NCBI GenBank assembly: GCA_018052735.1
Contig: JAGPMT010000007.1
Location: 1 to 64,000 of the forward strand
DNA: 64,000 bases
Source of the DNA: Phycisphaerae bacterium
GTDB taxonomy: Bacteria; Planctomycetota; Phycisphaerae; Sedimentisphaerales; Anaerohalosphaeraceae
Reading direction: 5' to 3'
Shown here: positions 9,424 to 17,705 of the stretch, piece by piece
Numbering within the stretch: position 1 is the stretch's first letter
How the letters are laid out: each line of letters opens with the position of its first letter
Position numbers and translations under genes: made by a program
Notes under the pieces: model-generated
What the model was told of the DNA's origin: nothing
The model's database searches: none
What the model saw: only the letters and a program-made list of their open reading frames with translations

Positions 9424-9459
9424 AAATAAAAAGTCCCGGCATATTTCTGGCCGGGACTT
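9424..9459 (-). terminator. Intrinsic terminator of rho
   Basis: On the minus strand a 10-bp stem AAGTCCCGGC (9431-9440) / GCCGGGACTT (9450-9459) with a 9-base loop is followed by TTTTTATTTG. It begins 34 bases after the rho stop and ends about 30 bases before the valS start. Confidence 0.88.
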
Positions 9460-9461
9460 GT

Positions 9462-9489
9462 ATTGTAGCCAATATCTTTTGGTTGTAAA
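9462..9489 (-). promoter_or_regulatory. Probable sigma-70-type promoter of valS
   Basis: On the minus strand TTTACA (9489-9484) and TACAAT (9467-9462) are separated by 16 bases, directly after the rho stop. The predicted start, near 9455, falls inside the first arm of the rho terminator hairpin. A transcript from this promoter would therefore lack part of the stem, while read-through RNA from rho would form it fully. Confidence 0.5.
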
Positions 9490-9492
9490 GGG

Positions 9493-11001
9493 TTAGTCCA
9501 ATTTGAGCGTCATCAGAAATTCAGCATTGGAACGGGTCTTGGCCAGACGGTTCTTGAGCAGTTCAATGGCTTCAACCATATTCATTTCGCTGAGTACTTT
9601 TCTCAAACGATATACAAGCTCCATTTCCCGCGGATCAAGCAGGAGCTCCTCGCGGCGGGTGCCGCTCTTGCTGATATCGATAGCCGGAAATGTCCGCCGC
9701 TCGACCAGTTTGCGGTCCAGATGCAGCTCCATATTGCCTGTTGCCTTGAATTCTTCAAAAATAACCTCATCCATCTTTGAGCCGGTATCAATTAAGGCCG
9801 TTGCAATGATGGTCAGTGAACCGCCGTTTTCGATATTTCGGGCCGCACCGAAAAAGCGTTTGGGCATCTGCATCGCATTGGCATCCACGCCGCCGGTCAA
9901 AATCTTGCCGGAATGCGGCATTTCGGTATTATATGCCCGCGCCAAACGGGTAATCGAATCCAGCAGAATAACAACATCTTCTCCATATTCCACCATACGT
10001 TTGGCCTTTTCGATAACCATCTCCGCAACCTGACAGTGGCGGCTGGTCGGCTCATCAAATGTCGAGCTGATCACTTCTACATCATCGGCCGTCTTTCGCT
10101 GCATATCGGTTACTTCTTCCGGACGCTCATCGATCAGCAGCACAATGAGTTTGACTTCGGGATGGTTATGACTGATGGCATTGGCAATCTTTTGAAGCAG
10201 AACCGTTTTGCCTGTACGAGGCGGAGCAACAATCAGGCCGCGCTGGCCTTTGCCGATTGGAGTAATCAAGTCGATAATACGCATGCTCAGCTCTTCCGGC
10301 GTTGTTTCGAGAATCAGCCGTTCTTCGGCGTGCAGCGGGGTTAAGTCTCGGAAAACAACTTTTTCGGCCAACTTATCCGGCTCTTGATAGTTAATTGCCT
10401 CGACGCGCAGCAGGGCAAAGTATTTTTCGCTTTCTTTGGGGGGACGAATCTGGCCTTGGACAATATTGCCGCTGCGAAGGCCAAACCGGCGGATCTGGGA
10501 AGGAGAAACATACACATCATCCGGCGAAGCCAGATAGTTGTATTTCGGACTGCGCAGAAAACCAAAGCCGTCCGGCAGAATTTCCAATACACCCTCTCCA
10601 TACATTAAGCCGTCCTGACGAATCCGTTCTTTGAGAATGCGGAAAATCAGCTCCTGTTTGGTCATCCCCATGTAATCGGTAATGCCTTCCTTTTTTGCCA
10701 AAGCATGCAAATCTGTAACTTCAAGATTCTGCAGATCGGCAATATGAAGGTTGCCGCGTTTAATGCGTTCATACTTAGCATGGGTTGATTCTTCTTCTGT
10801 AAGGGTTTTTGGTTCTTCGGCTGCAGGAGCTTCTGACGCCGCTAATTGTTTTTCTTCGGCGGAAATGTCTTGGGATATTTCCTCAACCGTTTGATCCGGC
10901 TGAATCTCGGTCTGCTGGCTGGACTGTTCAGGGGCTTCTGGCTGGGTCGCTGTATCTTTCGGATTGCGTTTCTTTCTTGTTTTTGCCGTTGTCTTGGCCA
11001 T
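9493..11001 (-). CDS. rho: Transcription termination factor Rho
   Basis: This is the hexameric RNA helicase that ends transcription at Rho-dependent sites. The first 75 residues are a Glu/Gln/Thr/Lys-rich, low-complexity extension absent from E. coli Rho. The Rho N-terminal helical domain follows ([18 protein letters not shown], residues 90-107), then the cold-shock-like RNA-binding domain ([15 protein letters not shown], about 136-150). The Walker A motif is APPRTGKT (259-266) and a Walker B-like [16 protein letters not shown] appears later, together with the Q/R-loop region. At 502 residues it is longer than the usual 420 because of the extension. A strong AGGAGA site precedes the ATG. The gene ends at its own hairpin terminator. 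Confidence 0.96.
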   Translation of the reverse strand: MAKTTAKTRKKRNPKDTATQPEAPEQSSQQTEIQPDQTVEEISQDISAEEKQLAASEAPAAEEPKTLTEEESTHAKYERIKRGNLHIADLQNLEVTDLHALAKKEGITDYMGMTKQELIFRILKERIRQDGLMYGEGVLEILPDGFGFLRSPKYNYLASPDDVYVSPSQIRRFGLRSGNIVQGQIRPPKESEKYFALLRVEAINYQEPDKLAEKVVFRDLTPLHAEERLILETTPEELSMRIIDLITPIGKGQRGLIVAPPRTGKTVLLQKIANAISHNHPEVKLIVLLIDERPEEVTDMQRKTADDVEVISSTFDEPTSRHCQVAEMVIEKAKRMVEYGEDVVILLDSITRLARAYNTEMPHSGKILTGGVDANAMQMPKRFFGAARNIENGGSLTIIATALIDTGSKMDEVIFEEFKATGNMELHLDRKLVERRTFPAIDISKSGTRREELLLDPREMELVYRLRKVLSEMNMVEAIELLKNRLAKTRSNAEFLMTLKLD

Positions 11002-11276
11002 TGTTTCTCCTAATTTATAGAAATAGTTTCATTATTCTATCCTGTAAAGGGTCAAAATCACAGGAATGCTTATTAATCTTCTGCCTTAAAGCAGCTCTAC
11101 TTACTTTTTATGGCAACCAACCACAGCTTCTCGAAACTGTGTGTTATGCGATGGGATTTCAACGCTGTATCTAACTCCATCTATGTAATTACTATGAATC
11201 TACATTTCGGTTATTTCGGCATATAAAATTAACAATTGCCCGCCCCTGCTCTGCCAAGGTATTTTACCGATATAAA

Positions 11277-11882
11277 CTACTTATTTCCTGTAATTGTTGA
11301 GAAGATTTTTACGACTTGCTCTGCCAGCTCTGACTCGTCAGAATTGTTTATAATCCTATAATGTGCCATTTGCCGCTTTTTGTCCAGAGAAATCTGGAAT
11401 TTTTCTCTTTTTTTTATCTGTAAGAGGTCAATTTTGCCGTTTTTGCAAACTCTCTGCAATTTTTTTTCTTCATCACATTCAACAAAAATTAAAAAGTCGC
11501 ACTTTTTATCCCATCCCACTTCCAGTAAAAGCGGCATATCAATCACAATTCCCCGGACATTGGGGTCAGTACTAAAGGAATCTAAAAGTATTTGGCATTG
11601 CTGCAGAATCCGAGGATGAATTAGCCGACACAAAAAACCCAATTCATCTGGATTCGAGAATACCCGTTCTGCAATTTTTTTACGTTCAATCAAGCCTGAA
11701 GAATTCAATATTTCCCTGCCATACCTATCCGTTATATCCCGAATAATTTCAGATTCATTCAGAACTTGATGGGCGATTGAGTCGGCATCAATCACCCTGC
11801 ACCCAAGACGTTCAAAATGTTTGGCAACGGTACTTTTCCCAGAAGCAATGCCGCCCAGAATACCAATAATTGGTGGTGTCAT
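11277..11882 (-). CDS. coaE: Dephospho-CoA kinase
   Basis: This enzyme phosphorylates dephospho-CoA with ATP, the final step of coenzyme A synthesis. The P-loop GILGGIASGKST lies at the N terminus, followed by the family's CRVIDADSIAHQVL segment. The middle has the expected LIHPRIL and VIDMPLLLEVGWD blocks, where the CoA-binding lid sits. The frame is open to a TTG at 11918, but I choose the ATG at 11882. It puts the P-loop close to the N terminus as in the family, and the TTG lies in the tail of the upstream gene's terminator hairpin. The resulting protein has 201 residues. It is AT-rich compared with its neighbours. Confidence 0.93.
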   Translation of the reverse strand: MTPPIIGILGGIASGKSTVAKHFERLGCRVIDADSIAHQVLNESEIIRDITDRYGREILNSSGLIERKKIAERVFSNPDELGFLCRLIHPRILQQCQILLDSFSTDPNVRGIVIDMPLLLEVGWDKKCDFLIFVECDEEKKLQRVCKNGKIDLLQIKKREKFQISLDKKRQMAHYRIINNSDESELAEQVVKIFSTITGNK

Positions 11883-11915
11883 CGAGGCAAAGTTAATCAA
11901 TGTTTGAGAGTGTGT

Positions 11916-11951
11916 CAAGAAAAGAAATGGGGAACGCTGTTAGCGTTCCCC
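11916..11951 (-). terminator. Intrinsic terminator of the GT5-like gene
   Basis: On the minus strand the stem GGGGAACGCT (from 11951) / AGCGTTCCCC (to 11929), with a 3-base loop, is followed by ATTTCTTTTCTT. It lies 32 bases after the stop codon of the upstream glycosyltransferase and just before the coaE start. Confidence 0.85.
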
Positions 11952-11982
11952 AGAAGACCAGCCCTATTATTCATCAAAGATG

Positions 11983-13770
11983 TCATACCACAACCGCCTG
12001 CATAGTGTGCTTTTTTCTAAGCGCCTTATTCAGACTCTTAAGCACATAGTTTTGTACAACGCTCTCCCAGCCCATGTGACGGGCCAATTCGTATCCTGAC
12101 TGCAGCAGGTGGTTCAATTCTTCGTCATTTTTGGGCAGTCTGGCACAGATTTCCAGAGCAACTTTCTCGCTGATTTTGTGTTCTATTCGATCTCGATAAA
12201 GCCGATCAATACGCAGCATTTCTTCAACATCCATGCCGGCGTCGCCATTTAATTCGGTATAATCGGCAAAAATAACATTCGGGACCATCTCGCTGCCGGC
12301 AACGGCCTTGACAAAGCCTGCGCAGCCGCAGACATTGGTCACAACACAAATGCCTCCGAAAGTAAGCGGCTCAAGCTGCGCAATACCAAACGGCTCATAT
12401 ATGCTTTGGCCGAATTCGACATCGCTGCCCTTTCGTATATCCATAAACTGCATATCCGCAGGCATTCGGTAGCCGCAGGAGGCCTGGTCAAATCCAAACT
12501 GATTAATAAAGATAACCTTGATATTGCGGCTTTTGGCATTAAATTCCTGAACACCGACATAAAAAGCTGCTTCACCCCCGGAAAGATCCGGCATTCCTTC
12601 GCGATGCGCCACCGGCCATTTATACGCAGCTTCCATTTGGTAAATGTCCTGCTCCCGCCGGCGATGCGTTTCTGTACTCAAGACAAGCAGAACCGCTGTC
12701 CGGTTGAGTGCATTCAATTCTCGATCCATATGTTCCAAAACACGCAGATCGCGCCATAGTCCCTTGCTTAAAACAAGCCGGGTTACATGAGTAAAAACAA
12801 AATCCGGCTTCCACCCCAGCAGATTCTGGCAATACTGCCGCAGCTTATCCCGTGATTCATGTTTTTCGGCAACTGTAATTTGATAAGCGGGAATGCCGTT
12901 GTAGGTCAAATCAATATCGGCTGTGGCGAATTCGGGCGCCAAGAATCGTAATTCATCGACTACACAATTACCGACGGCCAGAATATTATCACAATATCGG
13001 GCGGCGTTTACCAATGCATATTTGAAGAAACTGCTCTGGTCCCCAAAAACTTCATTGACATAGAGGTCTCGCTGATGAGCTTTTTTGATTACATTATAAA
13101 ACATCGTATCGTGTCCCGGATGCTCTTCAACAATTTTCCGCATCGGAGCCACTTCGTGCGCGTAAAAAACCGTCTTGAAATCAAAGGGATCCAAAACAGC
13201 AGCCAATGCTGTAGGCATGCCCATAAATTCGTGGGCGACTATAATCGTCGGCTTATCCGGCTCGGCTGCTCCGATGGCCTTCAGCGCTTCGATAGCAGGA
13301 AGCGCCAGCCGCACCCATTGCTCATAATCCCAATAATGCTCATAGCGGTCGCTTCGGATACCGAACTCCCTGAACATTGCCCCCTTTAACTGATCAACCG
13401 GCGATTTCTCCATCCGGGTTACATCAATCAGCAGAATCTCCGGCTGGCCGGCAATGCCGTTCATCGGATCGGTAAACCGTCTTCGGCCATAGACAATTTC
13501 GACATTGAATGCATCTTCAATCCGCCGAAAACTGGAAACATAACTGCTTCGAATTAATCCATCCAGAGAAGAATACAAAACTTCTCCGCCCGGCCCCAGA
13601 CGGCTAAAAACATTTCCTTCTGTTGAAAATAATGGGCTTATTAAAATTGTTCTGCCAACCGCCTCATTATAGGCGGGGCTGGTAAACATTCCTTGCAGAA
13701 CAGCTCCAATACCCCCGATTTTTCCTGTGGCCTCGTGAGTAACATGCACAACCGTTGGTTTTTGAACCAT
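11983..13770 (-). CDS. Glycogen/starch synthase-like glycosyltransferase (GT5-type, GT-B fold)
   Basis: This 595-residue glycosyltransferase resembles glycogen or starch synthase, which adds glucosyl units from a sugar nucleotide to an alpha-glucan. The N terminus has VVHVTHEATGKIGGIGAV, where KIGGIG (17-22) replaces the KxGGL motif that contacts the nucleotide-sugar phosphates. Near the C terminus YEPFGIAQLEP carries the E-x7-E pair (E459, E467) typical of GT-B retaining enzymes, followed by LTFGGICVVTNVCG. It is longer than bacterial GlgA (about 480), and the middle has family-specific inserts. Donor and product cannot be told from sequence. It stands alone, with its own promoter region and terminator, and is distinct from the GT5 module of the giant protein at 47 kb. 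Confidence 0.75.
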   Translation of the reverse strand: MVQKPTVVHVTHEATGKIGGIGAVLQGMFTSPAYNEAVGRTILISPLFSTEGNVFSRLGPGGEVLYSSLDGLIRSSYVSSFRRIEDAFNVEIVYGRRRFTDPMNGIAGQPEILLIDVTRMEKSPVDQLKGAMFREFGIRSDRYEHYWDYEQWVRLALPAIEALKAIGAAEPDKPTIIVAHEFMGMPTALAAVLDPFDFKTVFYAHEVAPMRKIVEEHPGHDTMFYNVIKKAHQRDLYVNEVFGDQSSFFKYALVNAARYCDNILAVGNCVVDELRFLAPEFATADIDLTYNGIPAYQITVAEKHESRDKLRQYCQNLLGWKPDFVFTHVTRLVLSKGLWRDLRVLEHMDRELNALNRTAVLLVLSTETHRRREQDIYQMEAAYKWPVAHREGMPDLSGGEAAFYVGVQEFNAKSRNIKVIFINQFGFDQASCGYRMPADMQFMDIRKGSDVEFGQSIYEPFGIAQLEPLTFGGICVVTNVCGCAGFVKAVAGSEMVPNVIFADYTELNGDAGMDVEEMLRIDRLYRDRIEHKISEKVALEICARLPKNDEELNHLLQSGYELARHMGWESVVQNYVLKSLNKALRKKHTMQAVVV

Positions 13771-14111
13771 TTTTTAAATCCCCATTATAACCTTGTTACA
13801 TTGTTTGCAAATACTCTGCTGCTGACAAGGTTTCCTTGTCTATTCATAATAAAATATAGAGAATAAAAGTCCACTTGACCAAATATATATCGGTATTTTT
13901 ACGGTTAGAAAATTAAGTGGTTCGTTCTTATCTGAAATACTATTTTTTACCGGACCAAATATATTAATTCCAATGTATTTTAATCATGTATTTCAAATAG
14001 GTGTCCTAACCATTTCTGACGTAAAATTGTTTAGTTCCAGAAATGATAAATTCAGTGATGATGGCGTCAGTCAGAATTACCCAGCAGCCGCTTTTTTCAA
14101 TTCTATCCTGT
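13771..14111. promoter_or_regulatory. AT-rich gap with promoter, inverted repeat and direct repeats
   Basis: This 341-base gap has no convincing gene. On the minus strand a TATAAT (13799-13794) lies 23 bases before the glycosyltransferase start and is preceded at 15 bases by TTGCAA, a possible promoter. GACAAGG-TTT-CCTTGTC (13824-13840) is a perfect 7-bp inverted repeat just upstream of that region. GACCAAATATAT occurs twice in the same orientation, at 13877-13888 and 13953-13964. These could be operator sites for the glucan synthase gene. Nothing recognisable is present between 13970 and 14111. Confidence 0.35.
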
Positions 14112-14984
14112 TTATTCCGAGACTTGGATAAAGGCATGTCCCAGATGCTCAACAATATCGGAAGCAATCATGCTAACTTGTCCGCGGATTTTCGCAGCAG
14201 CATCACCAGCCAAACCGTGTATATACACTCCCAGTACAGCCGCATCAAACAAAGACAATCCCTGCCCTGCCAATGCCGCAATTACACCGGTCAGTACATC
14301 GCCGCTGCCTGCTGTTGCCATGCCAGGATTTCCGGTGTCGTTAACATACAGGCGCTCTCCATCCGCAACCGTTGTACCAGCTCCCTTGAGAACAACAATG
14401 CTCTTTGATTTCCGAGCAAATTCAGACGCACAGGTTTGGCGATTCTCCGGCATCGGTTCACGAAAAACGCTTTTCCACAGCCGCTGCATCTCGCCGGGAT
14501 GAGGAGTCAGAATAACATCTGCCTTTTTCTTATCAAGCCATCCCCCGGAACCCCCGCACTGGCTGAGCACATTGAGTCCATCCGCATCAATCACTAATTT
14601 CAAACCCTCTGCTTTAATCAAACAAAGCAGCGTTTCCTTAACACCTGCGCCCATTCCTGCACCCGGTCCAAAGGCAATGACATCATTTTCAGCAAGCATT
14701 TGGTTGATAACCGCCGCATCTTGAGCGGACATCCGGCCGTTTGAATCTTGCTTCAATGCAATCGTGGTATAGCAAGGATTGACAGCTGCAACAATCGGCT
14801 GCACAGAAGCGGGCACTGCGACGCGCACCAGTCCTGCTCCGCTCCGCAAAGCAGCGATTCCTGCCAGCGCCGGGGCTCCGCTGTATCCTATACTGCCCCC
14901 CACAATCAGAACCTTGCCGAATGTTCCTTTATGACCATCAGCCGGCCGCGGGGAAAGCTTTGGAATAACAGTAATTGTCTCCAT
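14112..14984 (-). CDS. nnrD: ADP/ATP-dependent NAD(P)H-hydrate dehydratase (YjeF C-terminal type)
   Basis: This enzyme repairs hydrated NAD(P)H by ATP- or ADP-dependent dehydration. The sequence shows the carbohydrate-kinase-like fold: KGTFGKVLIVGGSIGYSGAP at the N terminus, AFGPGAGMG in the middle, VILTPHPGEM, and the phosphate-binding GNPGMATAGSGDVLTGVIAAL near the C terminus with the catalytic Asp. It has 290 residues and lacks the epimerase (NnrE) domain fused in E. coli, so the epimerase must be elsewhere. It is 21 bases downstream of tyrA on the same strand and probably co-transcribed. Confidence 0.93.
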   Translation of the reverse strand: METITVIPKLSPRPADGHKGTFGKVLIVGGSIGYSGAPALAGIAALRSGAGLVRVAVPASVQPIVAAVNPCYTTIALKQDSNGRMSAQDAAVINQMLAENDVIAFGPGAGMGAGVKETLLCLIKAEGLKLVIDADGLNVLSQCGGSGGWLDKKKADVILTPHPGEMQRLWKSVFREPMPENRQTCASEFARKSKSIVVLKGAGTTVADGERLYVNDTGNPGMATAGSGDVLTGVIAALAGQGLSLFDAAVLGVYIHGLAGDAAAKIRGQVSMIASDIVEHLGHAFIQVSE

Positions 14985-15005
14985 CTTCGCAAGTCATAAA
15001 TAATG

Positions 15006-15878
15006 TTAGAACAGCTCTTTCTGCTCGATTTTATACTGAATCAGCTGAGCCCGCTTTCGAGCAGCCTGCGTCAAAAACTTCTCTATTTTCTTCTTATCCT
15101 CACTGCGAACTGCATCCTGAATCAGCCGTAATTGTGTAATCAGTCTTTCAATTCCTGCAACACAGTTGGCCGGATTGGTCATCAGAATATCCGTCCATAT
15201 ATCTGCTGGCCCGGAAGCAACACGGGTGGTATCAATAAAGCCGCGGCCAGCAAACTTCATATCCTGCAGTGTATTCGCATTCACAAGAGCGGCTGCTGTA
15301 AGGTGCGGTAGATGGCTGACTCTCCCGAGAATACGATCGTGGTTTTCCGGTGACATCACTATAACCGTACAGCCCAGTCGTGACCAAAACCACCGAAGAA
15401 GCTCGATAGACGTTGTACTTGTTCCATTCGTTTTTGTTAATATGCATCGGGCATTTGTCAGTAAATCATCGCGGGCAAATTCAACCCCACGTTTCTCAGA
15501 GCCGGCTATGGGATGAGAGCCGACATAACTGACCTTTTTGGGCAAATATTTTTTAGCCCAATGGTGCGGCAGGAGTTTGGTCGATCCTACATCGGTTACT
15601 ATACACCCATCTTTCAAATATCTCGATATTTCTAAAAAGTAATTCTTGAATGTCTGTATTGGTGTTGCCAAAATTACAATATCCGCATTTTTTACTGACT
15701 CCTGCAAGGTTTCGGCAATTTCATGTGCAACTCCGGCCTCACGAGCCTTCTGACGCGTCTTGGCACGATGGCTGTAGCCAATAACCTGTGCTGACGGCAA
15801 CTCCCGCTTTACAGCAAGGGTAACACTTGCCCCTAAGAGCCCCATCCCGATCACACTAATCTGTTTTAAGTTAATCAT
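15006..15878 (-). CDS. tyrA: Prephenate dehydrogenase
   Basis: This enzyme converts prephenate to 4-hydroxyphenylpyruvate in tyrosine synthesis. The N terminus contains the NAD-binding GMGLLGASVTLAV motif. It is followed by ADIVILATPIQTF, the VTDVGSTK loop and VGSHPIAGSEKRGVEFA, with the substrate-binding His. HLPHLTAAALVN and DTTRVASGPADIWTDIL complete the family pattern. I chose the ATG at 15878 (MINLKQISVIG), which puts the Rossmann strand at the N terminus. The frame stays open to 15908 but that adds ten unlikely residues. No chorismate mutase or ACT domain is attached, unlike the enteric fusion. Confidence 0.93.
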   Translation of the reverse strand: MINLKQISVIGMGLLGASVTLAVKRELPSAQVIGYSHRAKTRQKAREAGVAHEIAETLQESVKNADIVILATPIQTFKNYFLEISRYLKDGCIVTDVGSTKLLPHHWAKKYLPKKVSYVGSHPIAGSEKRGVEFARDDLLTNARCILTKTNGTSTTSIELLRWFWSRLGCTVIVMSPENHDRILGRVSHLPHLTAAALVNANTLQDMKFAGRGFIDTTRVASGPADIWTDILMTNPANCVAGIERLITQLRLIQDAVRSEDKKKIEKFLTQAARKRAQLIQYKIEQKELF

Positions 15879-15981
15879 ATTTAAGAACTTACAATAAACA
15901 GAGAACAATTGGCACTGCTTAAATAAGTACCTTGCTTGTGTTGATATGTCAATTTTTTTCTTCCTTTTGACCTATTAAATA

Positions 15982-16062
15982 TGGTATTATTTTAGAACCA
16001 TTGGTTGCCGGTAAGCGGCAGGAAAAACATTCTGGTTCGCCCTTGAGGCGAACAGTTTTTTT
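15982..16062 (+). promoter_or_regulatory. Promoter and two-hairpin leader (attenuator-like) of accA
   Basis: An extended -10 element TGGTATTAT (15982-15990) would start RNA near 15997. Downstream is a 5-bp hairpin TGCCG/CGGCA (16006-16010/16016-16020), then a 7-bp hairpin GTTCGCC/GGCGAAC (16035-16041/16047-16053) followed by AG and seven T. This is an intrinsic-terminator shape 25 bases before accA. It may be an attenuator or the end of a small RNA of about 65 nt. Confidence 0.55.
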
Positions 16063-16086
16063 AAATTTAACAAAAAGCTGAATCGA

Positions 16087-17199
16087 ATGAAAAAAGAAGA
16101 TACTATAGATACAATAAACATTGTAAAACAATACTTGCCGTTCGAAGAAGAAATTGCTGCTATCGATCGGCAGATTGAAATGCTCAAACAGCAAAACGGA
16201 CAAAATTCGCTGCAGGGTAAAAACGGTTATCAAATTCGTGCGCTCCAGGTACAGCAAACTGAAGTTCTCAAAAAAATCTACTCTTCTTTAACTCCATGGC
16301 AAACAGTACAAGTTTCGCGGCACCCGCAGCGGCCGATTTTAAGTGATTACCTGAATCGGATGTTTAAGGATGTTCGGGAGCTTCATGGAGACCGGTGCTT
16401 TGGGGATGATCGGGCGATTATTACTGCTTTGGGGCAAATCGGGCATCAAAAAGTCATGATTGTCGGCCAGAATAAAGGCCGAGATATCAAGGAAAAAGTG
16501 GCCTGTAATTTCGGCTGTCCGAATCCGGAAGGTTATCGGAAAGCACTGGCTAAAATGAAGCTGGCAGAAAAATATGGACTTCCGATTGTTACATTGATTG
16601 ATACGCCAGGCGCCTACCCCGGCGTGGGCGCTGAAGAACGCGGACAGGCACAGGCCATCGCAGTAAATTTAATGGAGATGGCGCGTCTGCGCACACCTAT
16701 AGTATGCGTTATCATTGGAGAAGGCGGGTCGGGAGGAGCATTGGGAATCGGAGTTGGTGATAAAATCGCTATTCTGGAATACGCTTACTATTCTGTCATT
16801 TCTCCCGAAGGGTGTGCGGCTATTCTCTGGCACGACGGAACAAAAGCCCCTCAGGCAGCCGAAGCTCTAAAATTGACCGCAAAGGATCTGCTTAAACTTG
16901 GACTGGTCGACTCTATCATTCCTGAACCGCTGGGCGGCGCACACCGAAACATTCATGACACCATTTATAATGTTGAGCAATTTATGATTCGCACGCTTGC
17001 GCAATTAAAACGCTTCAGCATTGACGCGCTTCTTGAGAATCGTTACAAAAAGCTGCGGCAGATAGGTGCCGATTGCGTTAAAATCTCTTCTCTTACTTCT
17101 GCCACGGACACCAAACGAACCGGTTCAGACCTTGCCTTGCTCAAGGAAAAACTGGACAAACTTTCATCGGAACAGATATCAGCTTCTTTCGGGGTATAA
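16087..17199 (+). CDS. accA: Acetyl-CoA carboxylase carboxyltransferase subunit alpha
   Basis: This is the alpha subunit of the carboxyltransferase that passes CO2 from biotin to acetyl-CoA, the first committed step of fatty acid synthesis. The N terminus has the LPFEEEIAAIDRQIEML helix typical of AccA. RPILSDYLNRMFKDVRELHGDRCFGDD, GRDIKEKVACNFGCPNPEGYRKALAKM, TLIDTPGAYPGVGAEERGQA and IGEGGSGGALGIGVGD then follow the family in order. It has 370 residues, about 50 more than E. coli AccA; the surplus is in the C-terminal tail, which ends in a helical Lys/Leu/Ser-rich stretch. AccD is not in the window. The leader carries a terminator-like hairpin, so expression may be attenuated. Confidence 0.96.
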   Translation: MKKEDTIDTINIVKQYLPFEEEIAAIDRQIEMLKQQNGQNSLQGKNGYQIRALQVQQTEVLKKIYSSLTPWQTVQVSRHPQRPILSDYLNRMFKDVRELHGDRCFGDDRAIITALGQIGHQKVMIVGQNKGRDIKEKVACNFGCPNPEGYRKALAKMKLAEKYGLPIVTLIDTPGAYPGVGAEERGQAQAIAVNLMEMARLRTPIVCVIIGEGGSGGALGIGVGDKIAILEYAYYSVISPEGCAAILWHDGTKAPQAAEALKLTAKDLLKLGLVDSIIPEPLGGAHRNIHDTIYNVEQFMIRTLAQLKRFSIDALLENRYKKLRQIGADCVKISSLTSATDTKRTGSDLALLKEKLDKLSSEQISASFGV

Positions 17200-17234
17200 A
17201 AAACCGATTCTGGTATTGGATTGGTGTTTTGAAT

Positions 17235-17705
17235 TTATGCCTCAGTGTTCAGCTGCCGAGGATCCATTCCTTCTTCAATGGCCTGTATCTTTCTAACACG
17301 CCGCAGATGACGGCCTGCAACAAACTCTGTTGTCAGCCATGTTTCCACAATTTTCCGCATCATCGTAGGGCCAATTAAATCTCCAGACAGACACAGCACA
17401 TTGGCATCATTATGCTCACGCGACAGTTTGGCTGCCAGTTCGTCGTAGCACAAGGCCGCCCGAATCCCTTTTACTTTGTTAGCGGCAATGCTCATCCCAA
17501 TCCCTGTTCCGCAAACAAGAATTGCCCGATCGGCCTTTTTTTGGGCCACTGCGGTAGAAGCCGCATATGCCATATCCGGGTAATCTACCGGCTGGTCAGC
17601 GTTGATGGAATAATCAATACATTCAAATCCCAGCTGCGATATGATTGCTTTTATCTGCTCTATGGCATTAATGCCTCGATGATCGTTGGCTAGCGCTACT
17701 TTCAT
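17235..17705 (-). CDS. rpiB: Ribose-5-phosphate isomerase B
   Basis: This enzyme interconverts ribose 5-phosphate and ribulose 5-phosphate. The RpiB/LacAB fold is shown by KVALANDHRG at the N terminus, DYPDMAYAASTAVA, the catalytic-cysteine strand ILVCGTGIGMSIAANKVKGIRAAL, and the SREHNDANVLCLSG segment with the conserved His and Asn. At 156 residues it has normal length. It overlaps the upstream fusion gene by four bases. The pairing of rpiB with a Sua5-like protein and a low-molecular-weight phosphatase recalls the ywlC-ywlE-ywlF order of Bacillus. Confidence 0.93.
   Translation of the reverse strand: MKVALANDHRGINAIEQIKAIISQLGFECIDYSINADQPVDYPDMAYAASTAVAQKKADRAILVCGTGIGMSIAANKVKGIRAALCYDELAAKLSREHNDANVLCLSGDLIGPTMMRKIVETWLTTEFVAGRHLRRVRKIQAIEEGMDPRQLNTEA

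Noticed and set aside
14043-14408. Plus-strand frame opposite nnrD
   Set aside because: It is antisense to the nnrD coding sequence and its residues show no domain or ribosome site.
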